Assembly (NCBI GenBank): GCA_024516155.1
Contig: JAJJXM010000025.1
Coordinates: 248,001 to 312,000 of the forward strand
Direction: 5' to 3'
Length of the DNA: 64,000 bases
Source of the DNA: Pyronema omphalodes
Lineage: Eukaryota; Ascomycota; Pezizomycetes; Pezizales; Pyronemataceae
Below are positions 10,773 to 23,033 of the stretch, piece after piece. A program made the position numbers and the translations under genes. The notes beneath the pieces were generated by a model. The model had not been told where the DNA came from, made no database searches, and saw nothing but the letters and a program-made list of their open reading frames with translations. How positions within the stretch are numbered: position 1 is the first letter of the stretch; each line of letters starts with the position of its first letter.

Positions 10773-12563
10773 TTAGCATAGATACATGTACCTGCTGCTA
10801 TTCAATGGCAACGTTCTTTCCCCCCAAAATGACACCATCATCTTTTGAATATCGCTCCCTAGTATTCGCGTAACTTCTACCTGTCCAAAAATGTCGACCC
10901 AACCAAGAGGCGACAGACTATCGTTGTCTCTTGCCTCAATATCTACACCTTTCCCCGAGAGTAACCGCACAACTTTTTTTTATTTCCGCCAATGACAGCC
11001 CCAAGAAGGGGATAGATCATTGTAGTCTCTTGACTCGATATGTGCGCCTCTCTCCAGGAGTAACACTACAACTTCCTCGTGTCCATTACTTGCCGCCCAA
11101 GAAAGAGGTAAATAACCATTATTATCTCTTGATTCAATATCCGCGTATTTCTACAAGAGTATCCTGAAAGGCCCCATCTAGCTTCTTTAACATCGTCCTA
11201 AGGGCCTCTCTTCGAGCACGGATTGTTGTTTGTTCCAGAACGTGGCATATCTGAAGTGCAGGAAGCAAAAACCTATCATTGATGATTAGCCTCAAGGTCT
11301 GGCAGTAGATGACACATTCAACTTAACTAACATTCCATCCGATGTAGCGATTACAATATCTATTGTCTCCTGGGCAAACTTGGGGTTCATCTTCGTTTCG
11401 GATCTTTTATCGCCCAGACTTTTGAGTCTGGAGGAGATCGTTGAGAGAGCGCAGAAATAGTACCCTATTATCTTGGCATTCGTCCAATGTATCGATGCAA
11501 ACGTAGACATTGTCGAATCGTCGAAGAGCATCCGTCAAGAATCGACAAACTAATTTGAGATCTAAGAATCTGTTTTCTTTCTTTAATGTCTGTAGCTCCT
11601 CAATGACATCTTTAAGGTCATCTGGCACGGTACGTAAGACTTGCTGCAGAAGCGCGCCGAGCAAATTCTATGCGGTTTTCTGAGTTTCATCCTGATTGTC
11701 GCAATAAACCCAAATTACGCATGATTTTTCGGATTTATTCTTGAGTATTTGTGATAAGTAATCAATGACGATTGAGCTAAATTATCGCTTCGATTAGCAT
11801 CTACCTCCGCCGTATTCTGGAATTTATACTCACCAAATCACAGATTTCCCAGCCACTTGTTTGCCATAGCATGCATAATCCCGACCATGATTGCTTGAAT
11901 TGGTACCTTTCCCCTCACTCATCCAGTCCCAACACTCCGACATTTCTATGAACCATTGTCCAGTACCCTTGTGCCTCCTCGACAGGATATCATGATGTCT
12001 CTCATAGGGGTTTATGGGGGAGATCCAAGACAGAAGTTTATCCAATTCTTCTGCTATGCAAGTCGGTTAATATGTATAATAAACCAAAAGAAGAGAGATA
12101 ACTGCCTTTATGCTTCCTTTGCAGTTCATGAACTCCGGTCGAAATCTCTCTGATTTCCGCACATGTTGTCGATATTTCTGTCATAATAGGCAAGCTCCTC
12201 GGACTGTTGCGATAACTTTCCCGGCACAGCAAGTGACATTTCCTGTAGTGTCGACATCGTGGTCTGAAGTTTGTTTTGGTCCTTCTATAACTCAGCCGTG
12301 GCCACAGAGTGTGTCTCCCTGAGTAAAGAGCTTATAAATAAAAAATCTGTTAGAAAATCCGGTATGCCATACATTACTCTATAACAAAAAATAACCAGCC
12401 GATTTGACACATTGAGTGAGAAGTGTAAGCATTGTACAAGGCGCTGTAGCTGAAAAACAGCTTTCTTGCACTCATCTACACGTAGTGGCCATTTTATACG
12501 CTCGAAAACCTCGGCCGCTTTGTTGTTTTTCGGAATTCGGAATTCATCAAGCTTTATGTACAA
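10773..12563 (-). pseudogene. Degenerate NACHT-ankyrin NLR, paralogue of the gene at 16292-19591
   Basis: Minus-strand fragments follow the intact NLR in order. 12563-12400 matches the end of its N-terminal helical domain (WPLRVDECKKAVFQLQRLVQ against WPMKKEDCEKTMVTLHRLAQ). 12045-11830 matches the pre-NACHT segment and P-loop, which here reads GKQVAGKS instead of GKPGAGKS. 11800-11407 matches the NACHT core, including YVCIDTLDECQDN. 11370-11290 matches the end of the NACHT exon (ATSDGM). 11280-10773 contains the ALQICHVL-like segment and decayed ankyrin repeats. Breaks include an in-frame TAG near 11668, where the paralogue has a glutamate codon, loss of the segment after Walker B, and loss of most of the region between NACHT and the ankyrins. 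The 5' end is missing beyond 12563. Confidence 0.85.
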
Positions 12564-13852
12564 ATTTTTAAGCTGAAGAGAGGCGACGTCGACAGCCGAG
12601 ACCAGAACCGAAGCCTAGTCGAAAGGGATTTCCAGGGGCTCTTCTTCACGAAGTGAGGCACGCATCTCAGCAAAAACGGAGTAAAGTTTTGTAGCAGCAC
12701 ATTCAAGAAAAATGAAAAGACCAAAAATGAAGGGAATACAAAGATACAAAAATTAACAACGATGAAAAGGTTAAATAAGGAATCAATAAGGAATAACAAT
12801 AGGCACTCAGAAGTACAATTAGAGTATATAACGGGGCAACGAAAAATAGAAAATCGTCAACATTGTACCCGCTGGCACCAGCGAACTGACATCCAGGGGA
12901 TTGGTACCGGAACGTTTCGCACATACAAGGGGCGAATCATCGGAGTAGAGCAGAGCTAGTAGAGTGTATTCGTCAACGGTATACAGAGACCTCTAACGAT
13001 GGGGATAAAGCATACTATTTCTGTTGACAAATCGCCAGCTTTGACTCAGTTTGACTAGATTGAACTGATCTCACTTTCTTTTATAGATGCGCGCTCCAAT
13101 AGTATTGACCAGAAAGCAATTTCTGGGAGCCCGACATACTTTTCGTTCACTGGATTTTTTGACAATTCAATAATATGCTAACTAACGACGAATTGTGATG
13201 GTCGGTCGTGGAATGTTCGATCCCATGCTACAACCGGCGTTAGAAGCGACGAAGGCTTTGCGAGTCAGTCTGGCGAGTCAGGGCTTAATTCTAGGTTTTC
13301 CAGTTAAAATTAGAACCCGATACTGAATTTTTTTTAAGCGATTTGGTACATTGCAAATGGCAGAAATATTAAGATTTGCCATCATATTTTTGATATTCTG
13401 GAGAGGTATAATTTTCGTCGTATTAAATATGAAGCAACGGAGCCTTCGTGTGCCCTAAGATTCCCAAATTATTTATCCACAGCCATCGCTCGCAAGCATA
13501 TCAAGCTCCCCCCTTGTGTTACTTAAGTCCGTCGAAGAATTGAGAAAGAAAAATGCCCAAGAAAAGCACATGGGTTTTCCAAAGCTCGCTCACCATACCA
13601 ACCGGGTATTCCCGTCATCCGAGCCGCAATACCCCTAGCCCTGCTTCCCCGCGATCACGTGAGACGCGCAAATCAATTCGAGTAAAAATTCTTGTGAGCC
13701 GCGCCTTGACAACGACGACAACCACAGCTCCGCCCGGCAAGATCAACGCAGTGTAACCCGCCACCAACCACGAAAATCCACGACCGACGACCGACGACCG
13801 ACGTCCACCTTTTCTCTCTCCCAAAACCTTAGAAGCAGACGACACAGCAACA
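12564..13852. other. Intergenic DNA and TIM17 promoter
   Basis: 12564-12960 is unrelated sequence that abuts the truncated 5' end of the NLR pseudogene, so the break may mark an old insertion or deletion. 13000-13850 shows no gene. Just before TIM17 (13765-13810) is a short CGACCGACGA repeat and a C/T-rich leader. Confidence 0.5.
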
Positions 13853-14809
13853 ATGGCTATGGACCACTCCCGCGATCCCTGCCCTTGGGTCATCATCAAC
13901 GACTTTGGAGGTGCTTTCTCCATGGGTGTAGGTCCCCCTCTCCACGTTTAAATTCACGACAAGCAATCTCTGCGAGTCAAAAAACCTGCGACGAAAGTTT
14001 GCTAACTCATGGTAGGCTGTCGGAGGTGCTGTCTGGCACGGTGTTAAAGGATTCCGTAACTCCCCCGCTGTGAGTTGTTCCTCTTCCCCGCGACGCCGCT
14101 ACGACACGATTTCGACTCTTGGGCCGCAGCTTGCGGATTCAAGCTGACTTCGCTTACCTGCCGTAATTGAACATCGCTCAGTAGCAGTAGACTGATTAGA
14201 GGGAACAGGGTGAGCGAAGAATCGGTGCTCTTACTGCGATCAAGGCGAGAGCTCCTGTGTTGGCTGGTAACTTCGGTGTTTGGGGTGGTTTGTTCTCTAC
14301 TTTCGACTGTGCCGTTAAGGGTGTAAGAGCGAAGGAGGACCCATGGAATGCTAGTACGTATCCCCGGATTCTCTGACACTCCTACTTCCAAGCTACTGTG
14401 TGGGACGACTTGGGCCTTTTATGGAGCTGTTTGCCTCCAGAAATTGGCCTTCCCGGGGTTTTTGTTTCCTAGACAGATCTCGGTCTTGGGAATTCTCAGT
14501 GTGACGTTACTACGCCAGAATTTTAGCTGACTGATTATAGTTATTGCTGGATTCTTCACTGGAGGAGCCCTTGCTGTCCGTGGAGGTTGGAAGGCCGCAC
14601 GTAACTCCGCTATTTCTTGTGGTATATTACTTGCCGTCATTGAGGGTGCTGGTATCGCGCTCAACCGTATGATGGCGGGAAACAACAGGCCGCAGAACCC
14701 TCCGGTATGAACTACTCGTTCGCTTATATGTTAGTGAGAGCCGAAACGCTTGCTGACAAATAAATAGCTGCCTTCAGAAAGCGCAACAGTCGGAGCGCTC
14801 CCTGCATAA
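13853..14809 (+). CDS. TIM17: Mitochondrial import inner membrane translocase subunit Tim17
   Basis: Five exons (13853-13927, 14016-14069, 14209-14353, 14541-14704, 14768-14809) give 159 residues, the usual Tim17 size. Tim17 is a core subunit of the TIM23 complex, which imports presequence proteins across or into the mitochondrial inner membrane. The family signature is clear: [18 protein letters not shown] near residues 8-25, then [17 protein letters not shown], the [20 protein letters not shown] segment with the conserved charged loop KEDPWN, and [20 protein letters not shown]. Four hydrophobic segments fit its known topology. Introns show GTAGGT, GTGAGT, GTACGT and GTATGA donors and TAG or CAG acceptors, with a GCTAAC branch point at 14001. 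The gene sits alone between the broken and intact NLRs and is unrelated to them. Confidence 0.96.
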
Positions 14810-16291
14810 GCCCGCTCCTTTTCACATTCACATAGATTTGTCCTGCGTTCACGTTTGTCATTTGTGTGCGATAGTATATCTTTGGAATGGGATTTTTGCG
14901 GAAAAATTGTTTTCATATACCAAAACAAAAATTGGGGTTGATTTCGATGTTGCTTGGAGAAAATGGTTGCGGGATTGGGTGTCTCTACTCAGGTTTTGTA
15001 TATAATTAAGCTGGCGTTCGCTTTGTTGGGTCATCACTACTCTAGATGGATGGAAATCCAATCTACGTGTCAAATTTGGAATGGAATTCGGGAATATGTA
15101 TGATATGTGAAGAAGTTGAAGAATTAGTTTCATTTACTTTAATGCGTGCCTGGGCTGCGGCGGAGATGCTATGGATGATTATTTCACACCGATCAAAATA
15201 CTACATGCAAGCTGTGAAAATAATGTGTTGTCATAATCCAAGGGTCAAGCCTTTCTAAAATAATATTCGTTGTTCTCCTGATTCTATGATTTCGTGCGCA
15301 GCAAATGAAAGTTACACGCTTTTGATCTGGGATGAGACTGCTTTCTAGGCTTACTGATAACCGTTCTATATATCTACCCCTGGTTTCTAAGCTGCTCTCT
15401 TTGACAAGCTGGGCAATCCGTTGAGGGGTCCGGAGATTCAGAAACCATTTTAATCATTTTCTAGGAATCACCCTGGATCCCCGGAAATCGAGAACAGACC
15501 TTTTGAGCCTAAAGTTTGTGACACATTTACCCAGTCAAGATTTCGCACCTGACTATTCTGGGGGGAATTTTCGGTATGCCGATAGGCCACAAAGTCTACG
15601 CTCTTCTGTCGCCATGATAGGGGAAGTGACAGGAGTGAAAATTGATTCGAGTGATACTATATGATTGGCAGTTTGTCGCGCTTACAAAGCTGTTCTATAC
15701 CACGGTGACTATCACCGCCCATGGTTAATCAGTGTATGTATCTGATCAAAAGTGATCTCATGTTAAATCTTGGCTTTCTCCGTGCTGGGGTTTCAACACA
15801 TATCTTCACACCCATCGTTTCCTCCAATCAGTATATCTAAGAGTGTAATTATTCTCCATCAAGTTGAATTTGATTCCACGCTACCGGCTTTATGACTGAT
15901 GTGGGCATGGTTGCGTAAATACCTAGAATGTTTCATGGGTTATAATCTTCGTGAGTGACACATTCAAGGTGCGTCCAATCATAGCCAATTCAAAGTTAAA
16001 TTTTCGCAAAAACCAATGAGCTTCACGAGTTTTATGGCAGCACCATAAAAAACTTTCCAAATCGTGTATAAACCTATAATTTTATAACTTTGCCTTAATG
16101 CGTAACAACGCAATGAATGAATAAGAAATCTATAGCCCCCCTTGCCCTCCTCATGAACGAAATCAATCTTGGTTAAAACGCTTTCTCCGATTCCCCAAAA
16201 CCTCAAACAAACTGTCATAAAAACTCCCTGATCTCAGCCCGCACCCCCGAAAAGCCCATCAAAACTTCGAAAACTAACACTAGCCTGTTGC
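14810..16291. other. Intergenic DNA
   Basis: No gene is supported. It holds the TIM17 3' flank and the 3' flank of the minus-strand NLR. The A/T content is moderate and there are no tandem repeats I can name. Confidence 0.55.
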
Positions 16292-19200
16292 TTATAGATA
16301 TTTCCTGAGAAAATGGTTCTCGTCCTCGAGTATTTTCTGCCGTAGGGTTTTATTAATATCGGCCCATATTGGAATATCGTCTTCATCCGCCGCATAGGGG
16401 TCTGCACCATTCTCTAGCAGTAATCGAATGGTTGATTCGTGACCACGCAAAACTGAAAAATACAATGGTGGCCGACCCCATGTATCTGGAGACTCAATGT
16501 CGGCGCCATTATCTAGCAGAAATTGAACAGACGCATCAAGTCCTGCTTGAGCTGCTTTTGACAGTGCCGTGCCGCCCTTTGTAGTTTCCTTGTGTTCGAT
16601 ATCGGCACCCCACTCCAACAGGAGCGTCATGACTGCAATATTATTAATTCCCAGTATTAGAGCTGTGTAGCCTTCTTCATTCTGTGCATCAGGATCCGCG
16701 CCTCTCTCTAACAGCAAACCAACAACTGACGGATGAGACACTGCCTGCATTAATGCCGTGCTACCATCATAAGCCTCTGAGTCTACATTGGCACCTTGAT
16801 CTAACAGTACTTCGACAATTGTGTAATGGCCCATACTAGCCGCACCAATAAGCGCTGTTGTGCCTTGCGAGCGACCGCCCTTCTGCGCTTCGATATCGGC
16901 ATCTGCGTCTAGGAGGAGTCGTACAAGCGCCTCGTTACCTCCCTCGGCTGCTAATAATAATGGTCTATAACCATCTGAATCGTATGCTTCGGTATCGGCG
17001 CCTTTTTCTAGAAGTAATTTCACCAGTGCGTTGTTGCCTAGTTGAACGGCGCGCAATAGTGGTGTTTGGTTTCTAGACACTCCGTACTTAAAGCCGTAGT
17101 TGATATCAATCGTCCAATTTTCGAGGATATACTGGACGAAGTCTGCTAAACCAAAATGAACCGGAATGTGGAATATATCGGATTCTGTTATGGAGTCGAT
17201 ATATCCAAGTTCGTATCTACGGTACCGGCGGTTGTACGTGTTGAACCATGGAAAATAACCGTAAGAGTTGCTTGAGCTATCCCTTAGTATCGCTGAAATG
17301 GCTTTGAATCCTCCAAGCCCTGAAGCGACTGCGCCATTTCGGCTTTTCCTCACATGGTGGCCCCAATTTCGGATTGCGTAGTCATGAAGTACACGTTTCG
17401 TATTATCTAGATGACTGTTCTTGTTGAAACCCATATAAGTGAGGCAAATAGAAGCAATTTCTTCGTGGCCCCGTGGAAATAACTCGTCCGAATGCTCCTC
17501 AAAGAAGTCTTGCAAGGACTTATGAACCAATCTGACAGTCCCCGTGCTCTCTTCAATAATGACAAGACCAAGACAGCAATCTAGGAGTGCCCTATCCGTT
17601 GGAAACCCTTCTTCGTCCAATTGCTTATCACCAGGTCGAATGGAAATAGCATGACGTAGCTCTTCAATGGTCAACTGTCTTTCAGAGAGTAATACCCATT
17701 GAAGAGTAATCAGGCCCTGGTTTTTCTTGCCCTCGGACTGACTTTCGATCCTACGAATCATATCAAGGAAGGTACCCTCGAGTTCTCGCGGCATCGATTC
17801 AAGTGCTTCTCTTCGGGTACGAATCGTCGGTTGATCTAGTACATGCTGGATTTGGAGTGCGGGCAACAAAAACCTAATTTACAATTGAATAAGCTTCTGG
17901 CTTTCATGGGGCCATGACAAATAACTTACATTCCATCTGAGGTTTCCATAATTCTGTTCACTATTTCCTTCCTTTGCTCCTTGCTCATTGAGATTCCACT
18001 ACCATCAGAATTCATCTTGTCATTGATGAATTTTTCAATGTCGGACTTGCTGGCCTCCAAAGTTACCGAAAATAATCCCAAGTCCTGTACAAAGTAGCGT
18101 TTTATTTCCTGTTTTATTTGTGGCCTTGCGGTAAAGAATATCCTGATGGAATCCTTTAATTCAGGGGTTTTCAAGAGTTTATTGAGGAAACCCAGTAATT
18201 TGTCCCGGCTTTTAAATTCATCTAATGCGTCGATGCAAATGTAAGAGGTGTCGAAATTCTGCAGAGCTTCTGCCAAGAATTTACAAGCCGAGTCGAACTT
18301 TAACGTGCCACTGCTCTTCTTTAACGCCTGCAACTCCTTAATGATACCATTGAAGGCATCTGTTCCTATATCGGTATTTAGAACTTGCTTAAGCAAAGCG
18401 CCAACCATGTTTTCGGGTGTCTGCTGAGACTCGTCGTTATAGTCACAGTATATCCAAAGAAGGCATGTATTTTTCTGAATTTTGGCCACTTCTGCAAGGT
18501 GATCAATCACCAGCGAGCTACATTACATCGAAACGTCAATATTCAATGTTCGCTATGCCCGATAGGATTAGATGTCACTTACCAGATGATGGATTTACCT
18601 GCACCTGGTTTCCCAAAGCACCCGAAAACCCGACTAGTAACTTCGGAATTTTGGCTGCCGTTCAAGCCCGCCCAATTCTTGAACCCCTTCGTCTGGACGA
18701 ACCAATCCCCAGTTCCATCAAGGCGCTTGGTTGAAATATCACGATGTCTTACTTGTGGCTCTATCCGTGTCAACCATTGACCGAGCTCAGCCAATGCCTC
18801 CTCTACAAAAGACTATCAGTAACGAACATTAATCATCAAGTATTGATTTTACCTTGAGATCTGACCGCCAGTTGACGTACTCCACACGAGATTTCTCGAA
18901 TTTCTTCACCATACTTTTTCACCTCTCCAAGAATCGTAATAATATCACCAAGCTGGTTGGATTGTTTTGATAATTGGTCCGGTATGGGTACCATGATTTG
19001 TTGTAACGTTGAAATTGTGACTTGTACATTGCTCTGATTCGTCTCCAACTTTGCCATGACCTCAGAATAAGATTCCGAAAGTAGAGAGCTAGATAAATAA
19101 CAATCAGTTTTTTGTATATCCAAGATCACACGTTCCTGGGGGGAGACCAACTAGTTTGACACTTGTAACGAAAACTGTAAACATTGTGCCAACCGATGAA

Positions 19201-19591
19201 GCGTAACCATAGTCTTCTCACAATCCTCCTTTTTCATCGGCCATTTAAGCTTCTCCCAAAATTCCGCAACCTTACTCCCGCCATGTGGGCTCAACTTGTC
19301 CAATTTTCTGTAGAGCTCATTAAGCTGTGATGAGGTAAAGCCCAGGATTGATAGTAGGAAGGATATATCGCTGAAATGGGAGCCTTCCAGTTGGCCTAGT
19401 TGTTCTTTACGTAGAAATTCTCGGAATTGATTAAGGACAGTGCCAAAGACTGTAAGCTCACTTTGGAGACGAGTTGCCTCCTCGGGTGCGGATTTGACGG
19501 CGGAGACATAGGTGATGAGAATTTTCGAAACTTCGTTGACGAGTCCGATTAAACCGACTATGCTGGCAGCTACGCTCAGTGGATCCGACAT
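16292..19591 (-). CDS. NACHT-ankyrin NLR-like protein with Helo-like N-terminal domain
   Basis: Five exons (19591-19161, 19088-18853, 18802-18583, 18517-17930, 17873-16292) give about 1,018 residues. The start at MSDPLSVAASIVGLI matches the usual beginning of fungal STAND N-terminal (Helo_like_N/PigL_N) domains; an in-frame ATG 33 codons upstream (19690) is possible. Next comes a linker rich in helices, then the NACHT domain with Walker A GCFGKPGAGKSIIC (completed across an intron) and Walker B YICIDALDEF, a winged-helix-like region with LTIEELRHAISI and LVHKSLQDFFEEH, and about seven ankyrin repeats (for example NNALVKLLLEKGADTEAYD) to the C terminus. Fungal NLRs of this design are implicated in non-self recognition and regulated cell death. 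The first intron donor is weak: phase requires GTCAAA, which overlaps a GTGTCA also kept in the pseudogene. The other splice sites are good. Confidence 0.88.
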
Positions 19592-20851
19592 GTTGTTGAA
19601 CGGCCTGAAGTCATCGTCGAGGAGGAGGACAGTTTTTGAAGCTGTCGTGGGTTGCACAAAATGCCTACTTTCCCCTCTTTGACGTGGCATCTATCAGCTG
19701 CATGTCGTCGGCGTCTAAATACTCTATTCATGTATGTCATTTATGACCGCGCTTAATGATTGACCAGAGATGTCCATCCTTCTCTACACAGAGCAAGGAT
19801 TAACCAAGCGCCACCATTCTATGCCAATCGACAATGTCAAATACTTCGGGTTGTTTAAGAGATGATCATATGAAGTACTTGAAGCTTACGAGTGGCATGG
19901 GAATAATGGGTTTCCTACGAACACCAAACAGAGTAAAGAGTCGTGAATATGAATAAATCGCAGTGTGATCAGGAAATTGAGAACATGGAAATATGAGGAT
20001 TCGTGGAGGTAGGAGAATTATTACGATGTTCATAACCAGCGGAAAGAGATGGGATTCCAATGGTTTCTCCTGCTTGATGGCGAGATTCTTCTGACGAAGT
20101 TGGTGTGTACCTCGGGGCCCACGTCAGGGCTTCGTTGGACTTTACTATGGGGTCCCTACCAATACTGCTTTGGGAAGTCTTCCTCGGCACTCACCTGATT
20201 GTGTGTTTATCCGTCAACATTAATAGCATCATGGTTTTGATGGTCGGAAAATCATTCATTGGCCAAAGTACCATATAATTGACAACTTCCAATTCATTTA
20301 TAGACGTTATCACTGAGCAAAACTAATGTTAAACATGACCTCATCCTTTCGTCGACCATTCTGAATATACCCGTCCTTCGACTAAGTGTTATCACAGTAC
20401 CATGCTGTCATGAGTCTTGATATATATACTTTCGTGCTAATAGTACACATGTACATATACCCTTCTGCCCGTCCAGTCCCGTCCCATCTCATCATCAAGT
20501 TCCAGCGCAGTTGCCCTACCCGCTGAACTTTTTTTCCACATAATCATATCGCGTCACCTTATCCCAACCAATTATTGCCTTATACTCGTCTTCCATCCGT
20601 GCACAGTCTAGAAAACCCATAGTAAAAGCCAGCCCAATAGAGTACTTATACAGACATAAAATGACAAAAAGCAAAAAAGCCCACCCATCCATCGCCCCAA
20701 TCGCAACCAGTGTAAGAAAAAGAAGAAAAACCCCCAAGTTGAAAAAGAAAAAAGAAGACTACAAAGACCCAGTAGTTAAAAGCTCATAAAAACACCAAAA
20801 AGAAGCTCCCGATTTGTAGAAATAAAAAATACAAGAGGAGAATCTCGTGGC
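19592..20851. other. NLR promoter and EPL1 3' flank
   Basis: No confident gene. 19592-19740 is the NLR 5' region. 20760-20851 is A-rich on the plus strand, consistent with the 3' end of the minus-strand EPL1 gene. The one reading frame worth noting (20516-20737) is listed separately. Confidence 0.5.
20516..20737 (-). CDS. Doubtful 73-residue hydrophobic ORF downstream of EPL1
   Basis: An open frame encodes two hydrophobic stretches (MGVFLLFLTLVAIGAMDGWA and FLLFVILCLYKYSIGLAFTM) followed by a polar tail with DEYKAIIGWDKVTRYDY. The composition is protein-like, but there is no family I recognise. It lies about 115 bases past the EPL1 stop on the same strand, so it may simply be EPL1 3' UTR. 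Confidence 0.2.
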   Translation of the reverse strand: MGVFLLFLTLVAIGAMDGWAFLLFVILCLYKYSIGLAFTMGFLDCARMEDEYKAIIGWDKVTRYDYVEKKFSG

Positions 20852-23033
20852 CTAGCGGCCGGGAGGACCTAGTGGAGGACGAGGATATGCAACACCGGGG
20901 ACACCGTTAGGTGTCATGATGACATGCTGGGTCATTCCTGGTGGTGGATGTCCGTTTGGAAGTCGCATTTGAGCGTTGGGTGATCCGGCTCCAGGTGCGA
21001 TGAGTACGGGGGAACCGGCCATTACTTGACGACGGAAATTCATGGAGTGGTTATCCGGCGGGGGGGTATTTAGGCGGGCTCTAAACTTGATTTGTCTAGA
21101 GAGAGGTCAGTAAAAATTACGAGTGATAGATAAGGTTGGGAGAGTTACAAGGCACTAGAAGGATCCACCACAATGTCGGGGTGCTGGGCTTCGCTGTCTT
21201 CATCATCGCGATCATATTTCATTCTGTCGGCTATGACGGGACTGATGTCCACAGGTGTAGAGGGAGTATAATGGCCGCGGCGGTCGATCAGTATACGACC
21301 ACCACGACCAACGCGGCGACGGAAACTGGGGACGTCACGGGAAGTTTTACTGGGTGATGCTTGGACAATCGAGATTTGTGATGAGTTTCCGGAGGGACTT
21401 TCTTCGGTAGGAGAAGATGGTGATGATTCCGCGGAGCCGGGGGGGCTTGGGAGGTAGAAAGTCTGGACATTGCAGTACTTGGTTGGTGGTGGTGTTGTAA
21501 CAGTAGCTGATGGCATGTGCATTCCCAATGTATCGTGTGTAACGTCGAGAAGGGGGTATTTCGATAGCGGTCGAAGTTTGCGAAGCTGGTTGTATTTCTC
21601 CAGACGACGTTTTTCTTCTTCCGCACGAAGAGTGGACAAGTGGCGAAGGTCCGCATCCGGGGGCTTGCCGTCTTGTCGAATAGGTATCCGCAAGGTAGGA
21701 GGAGCAGCAGGCTCTGCTTGTCGCCGCTTAGGCTGAGGCTGGAATGTTAGCAAAGCTCTGCCATACATATTGAGATTTTCACGTACCTTATTAACGAGGT
21801 CTTCATCGGAATCCTTAATTCCATGCTTCCTCTTCAGGTCGATTACCATGCGACGTTGCTCAAAGATCTGCATATCAAACTTATAACTGTTTTTACGCAT
21901 GACTTCTCGCTGCCGGACATCGTTGACCAGCCCCCGTGCGGTCTCGATATCTTGTCTGAGCTTCTTGAGCTTATCTGTGCTCTGGGCATCGGTACGACGA
22001 GTCTTGCGGACTTGACGAACTTCACGCCGCCTGAAACAGACATATGGATCACCTTCATCTTTCTCATTTCCTTGCTCGAACTGCAACTAGTTAGAAAAAC
22101 GCAGTCGCACTGAGGGAGTGATTCCTACCTTCAAGCATGGGATAATGGACTTTCCGGTGCGGGCAATCTTGTGGCTCCTCCAATAGTCGTATATAGGCTT
22201 TGAGACGCTTCTCACGTTTTCATTCACATCCGCTATGAATGATGCAGCCAATTCATCATAACCGATAATGTTGTTAACATCCAACGTCAGGTATGGCTGC
22301 ATTTCCTTGATCTGGTTTTCATATAACTCAATCAGGCTCTCGAACTCGTCCTCCGTGATGGTAGGTAAATTCGCTTTGGCTTGTGCAGCATTCAGCTCAG
22401 CCAGATACTTGTCATCTTCCTCTGACATGCAGTAGGAAGTGCCGCAGCAGTCTTCCACAGTCGCCGAGGACCTGATGTAACTGAACGGCTGCTGGAACTT
22501 CTTGGGATATAGCTTGGCATATTGTTCCGCTGAGAGTTCAGTGGTGTTTGGTGTGGGAATAAAGACTTTCTTTGATTCCTTGGACCCTACTGCAGCAGCC
22601 TGATGTGCTGATATCGCAGCTTGAAGATGGTGTTCCTGGGAGACGCGTCAGAACCACGAATGACAAACGATGAATGTGACGCAATCCACAGAGACGAATT
22701 AAAAGCAATTGAAGAAATAACCCAGTCAAACACTCCGCATTCGGAAACATGCAGGATGGGCTTGTTTGTTGTTTTCACGCGCAGAGCGTGCAAATGAGGC
22801 TGTACTTCGCGGTGCGCAGTGTGGAGCATCGCGACATGGGCTAAAAATAGCAACTGAGGGGAAAGGGGCCAACACACGATTTCTTCTTGACGCTCAACAC
22901 CAGTTTCTATCTGAGGTATATGTCTCTGCGCGTCGTCGTCTACAGAGTCGATCTGGTTCTCTCGAAGGATGGCGAGAGACTGCTTCGTGGACAGCTTTCG
23001 CGTCCGGAAACGGTTTCCTGCCGACCGAGTCAT
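20852..23033 (-). CDS. EPL1: Enhancer of polycomb-like protein 1 (NuA4 subunit)
   Basis: Five exons (23033-22878, 22635-22129, 22086-21787, 21738-21149, 21095-20852) give 598 residues. Epl1 is the scaffold of the Piccolo module of the NuA4 histone H4/H2A acetyltransferase, linking Esa1, Yng2 and Eaf6 and contacting the nucleosome. The N terminus has the family hallmarks: TRKLSTKQSLAILRENQID, RHIPQIETGVERQEEI, then EHHLQAAISAHQAAA, and SYIRSSATVEDCCGTSYCMS with the diagnostic DCCG motif. The EPcA core continues with DPYVCFRRREVRQVRKTRR and a helical, lysine/arginine-rich stretch. The C-terminal half is proline/serine-rich and probably disordered. The third intron is only 48 bases, is a multiple of three and has no in-frame stop; GTACGT, GCTAAC and CCAG signals support removal. 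The gene is divergent from calcineurin B across ~2 kb. Confidence 0.95.
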
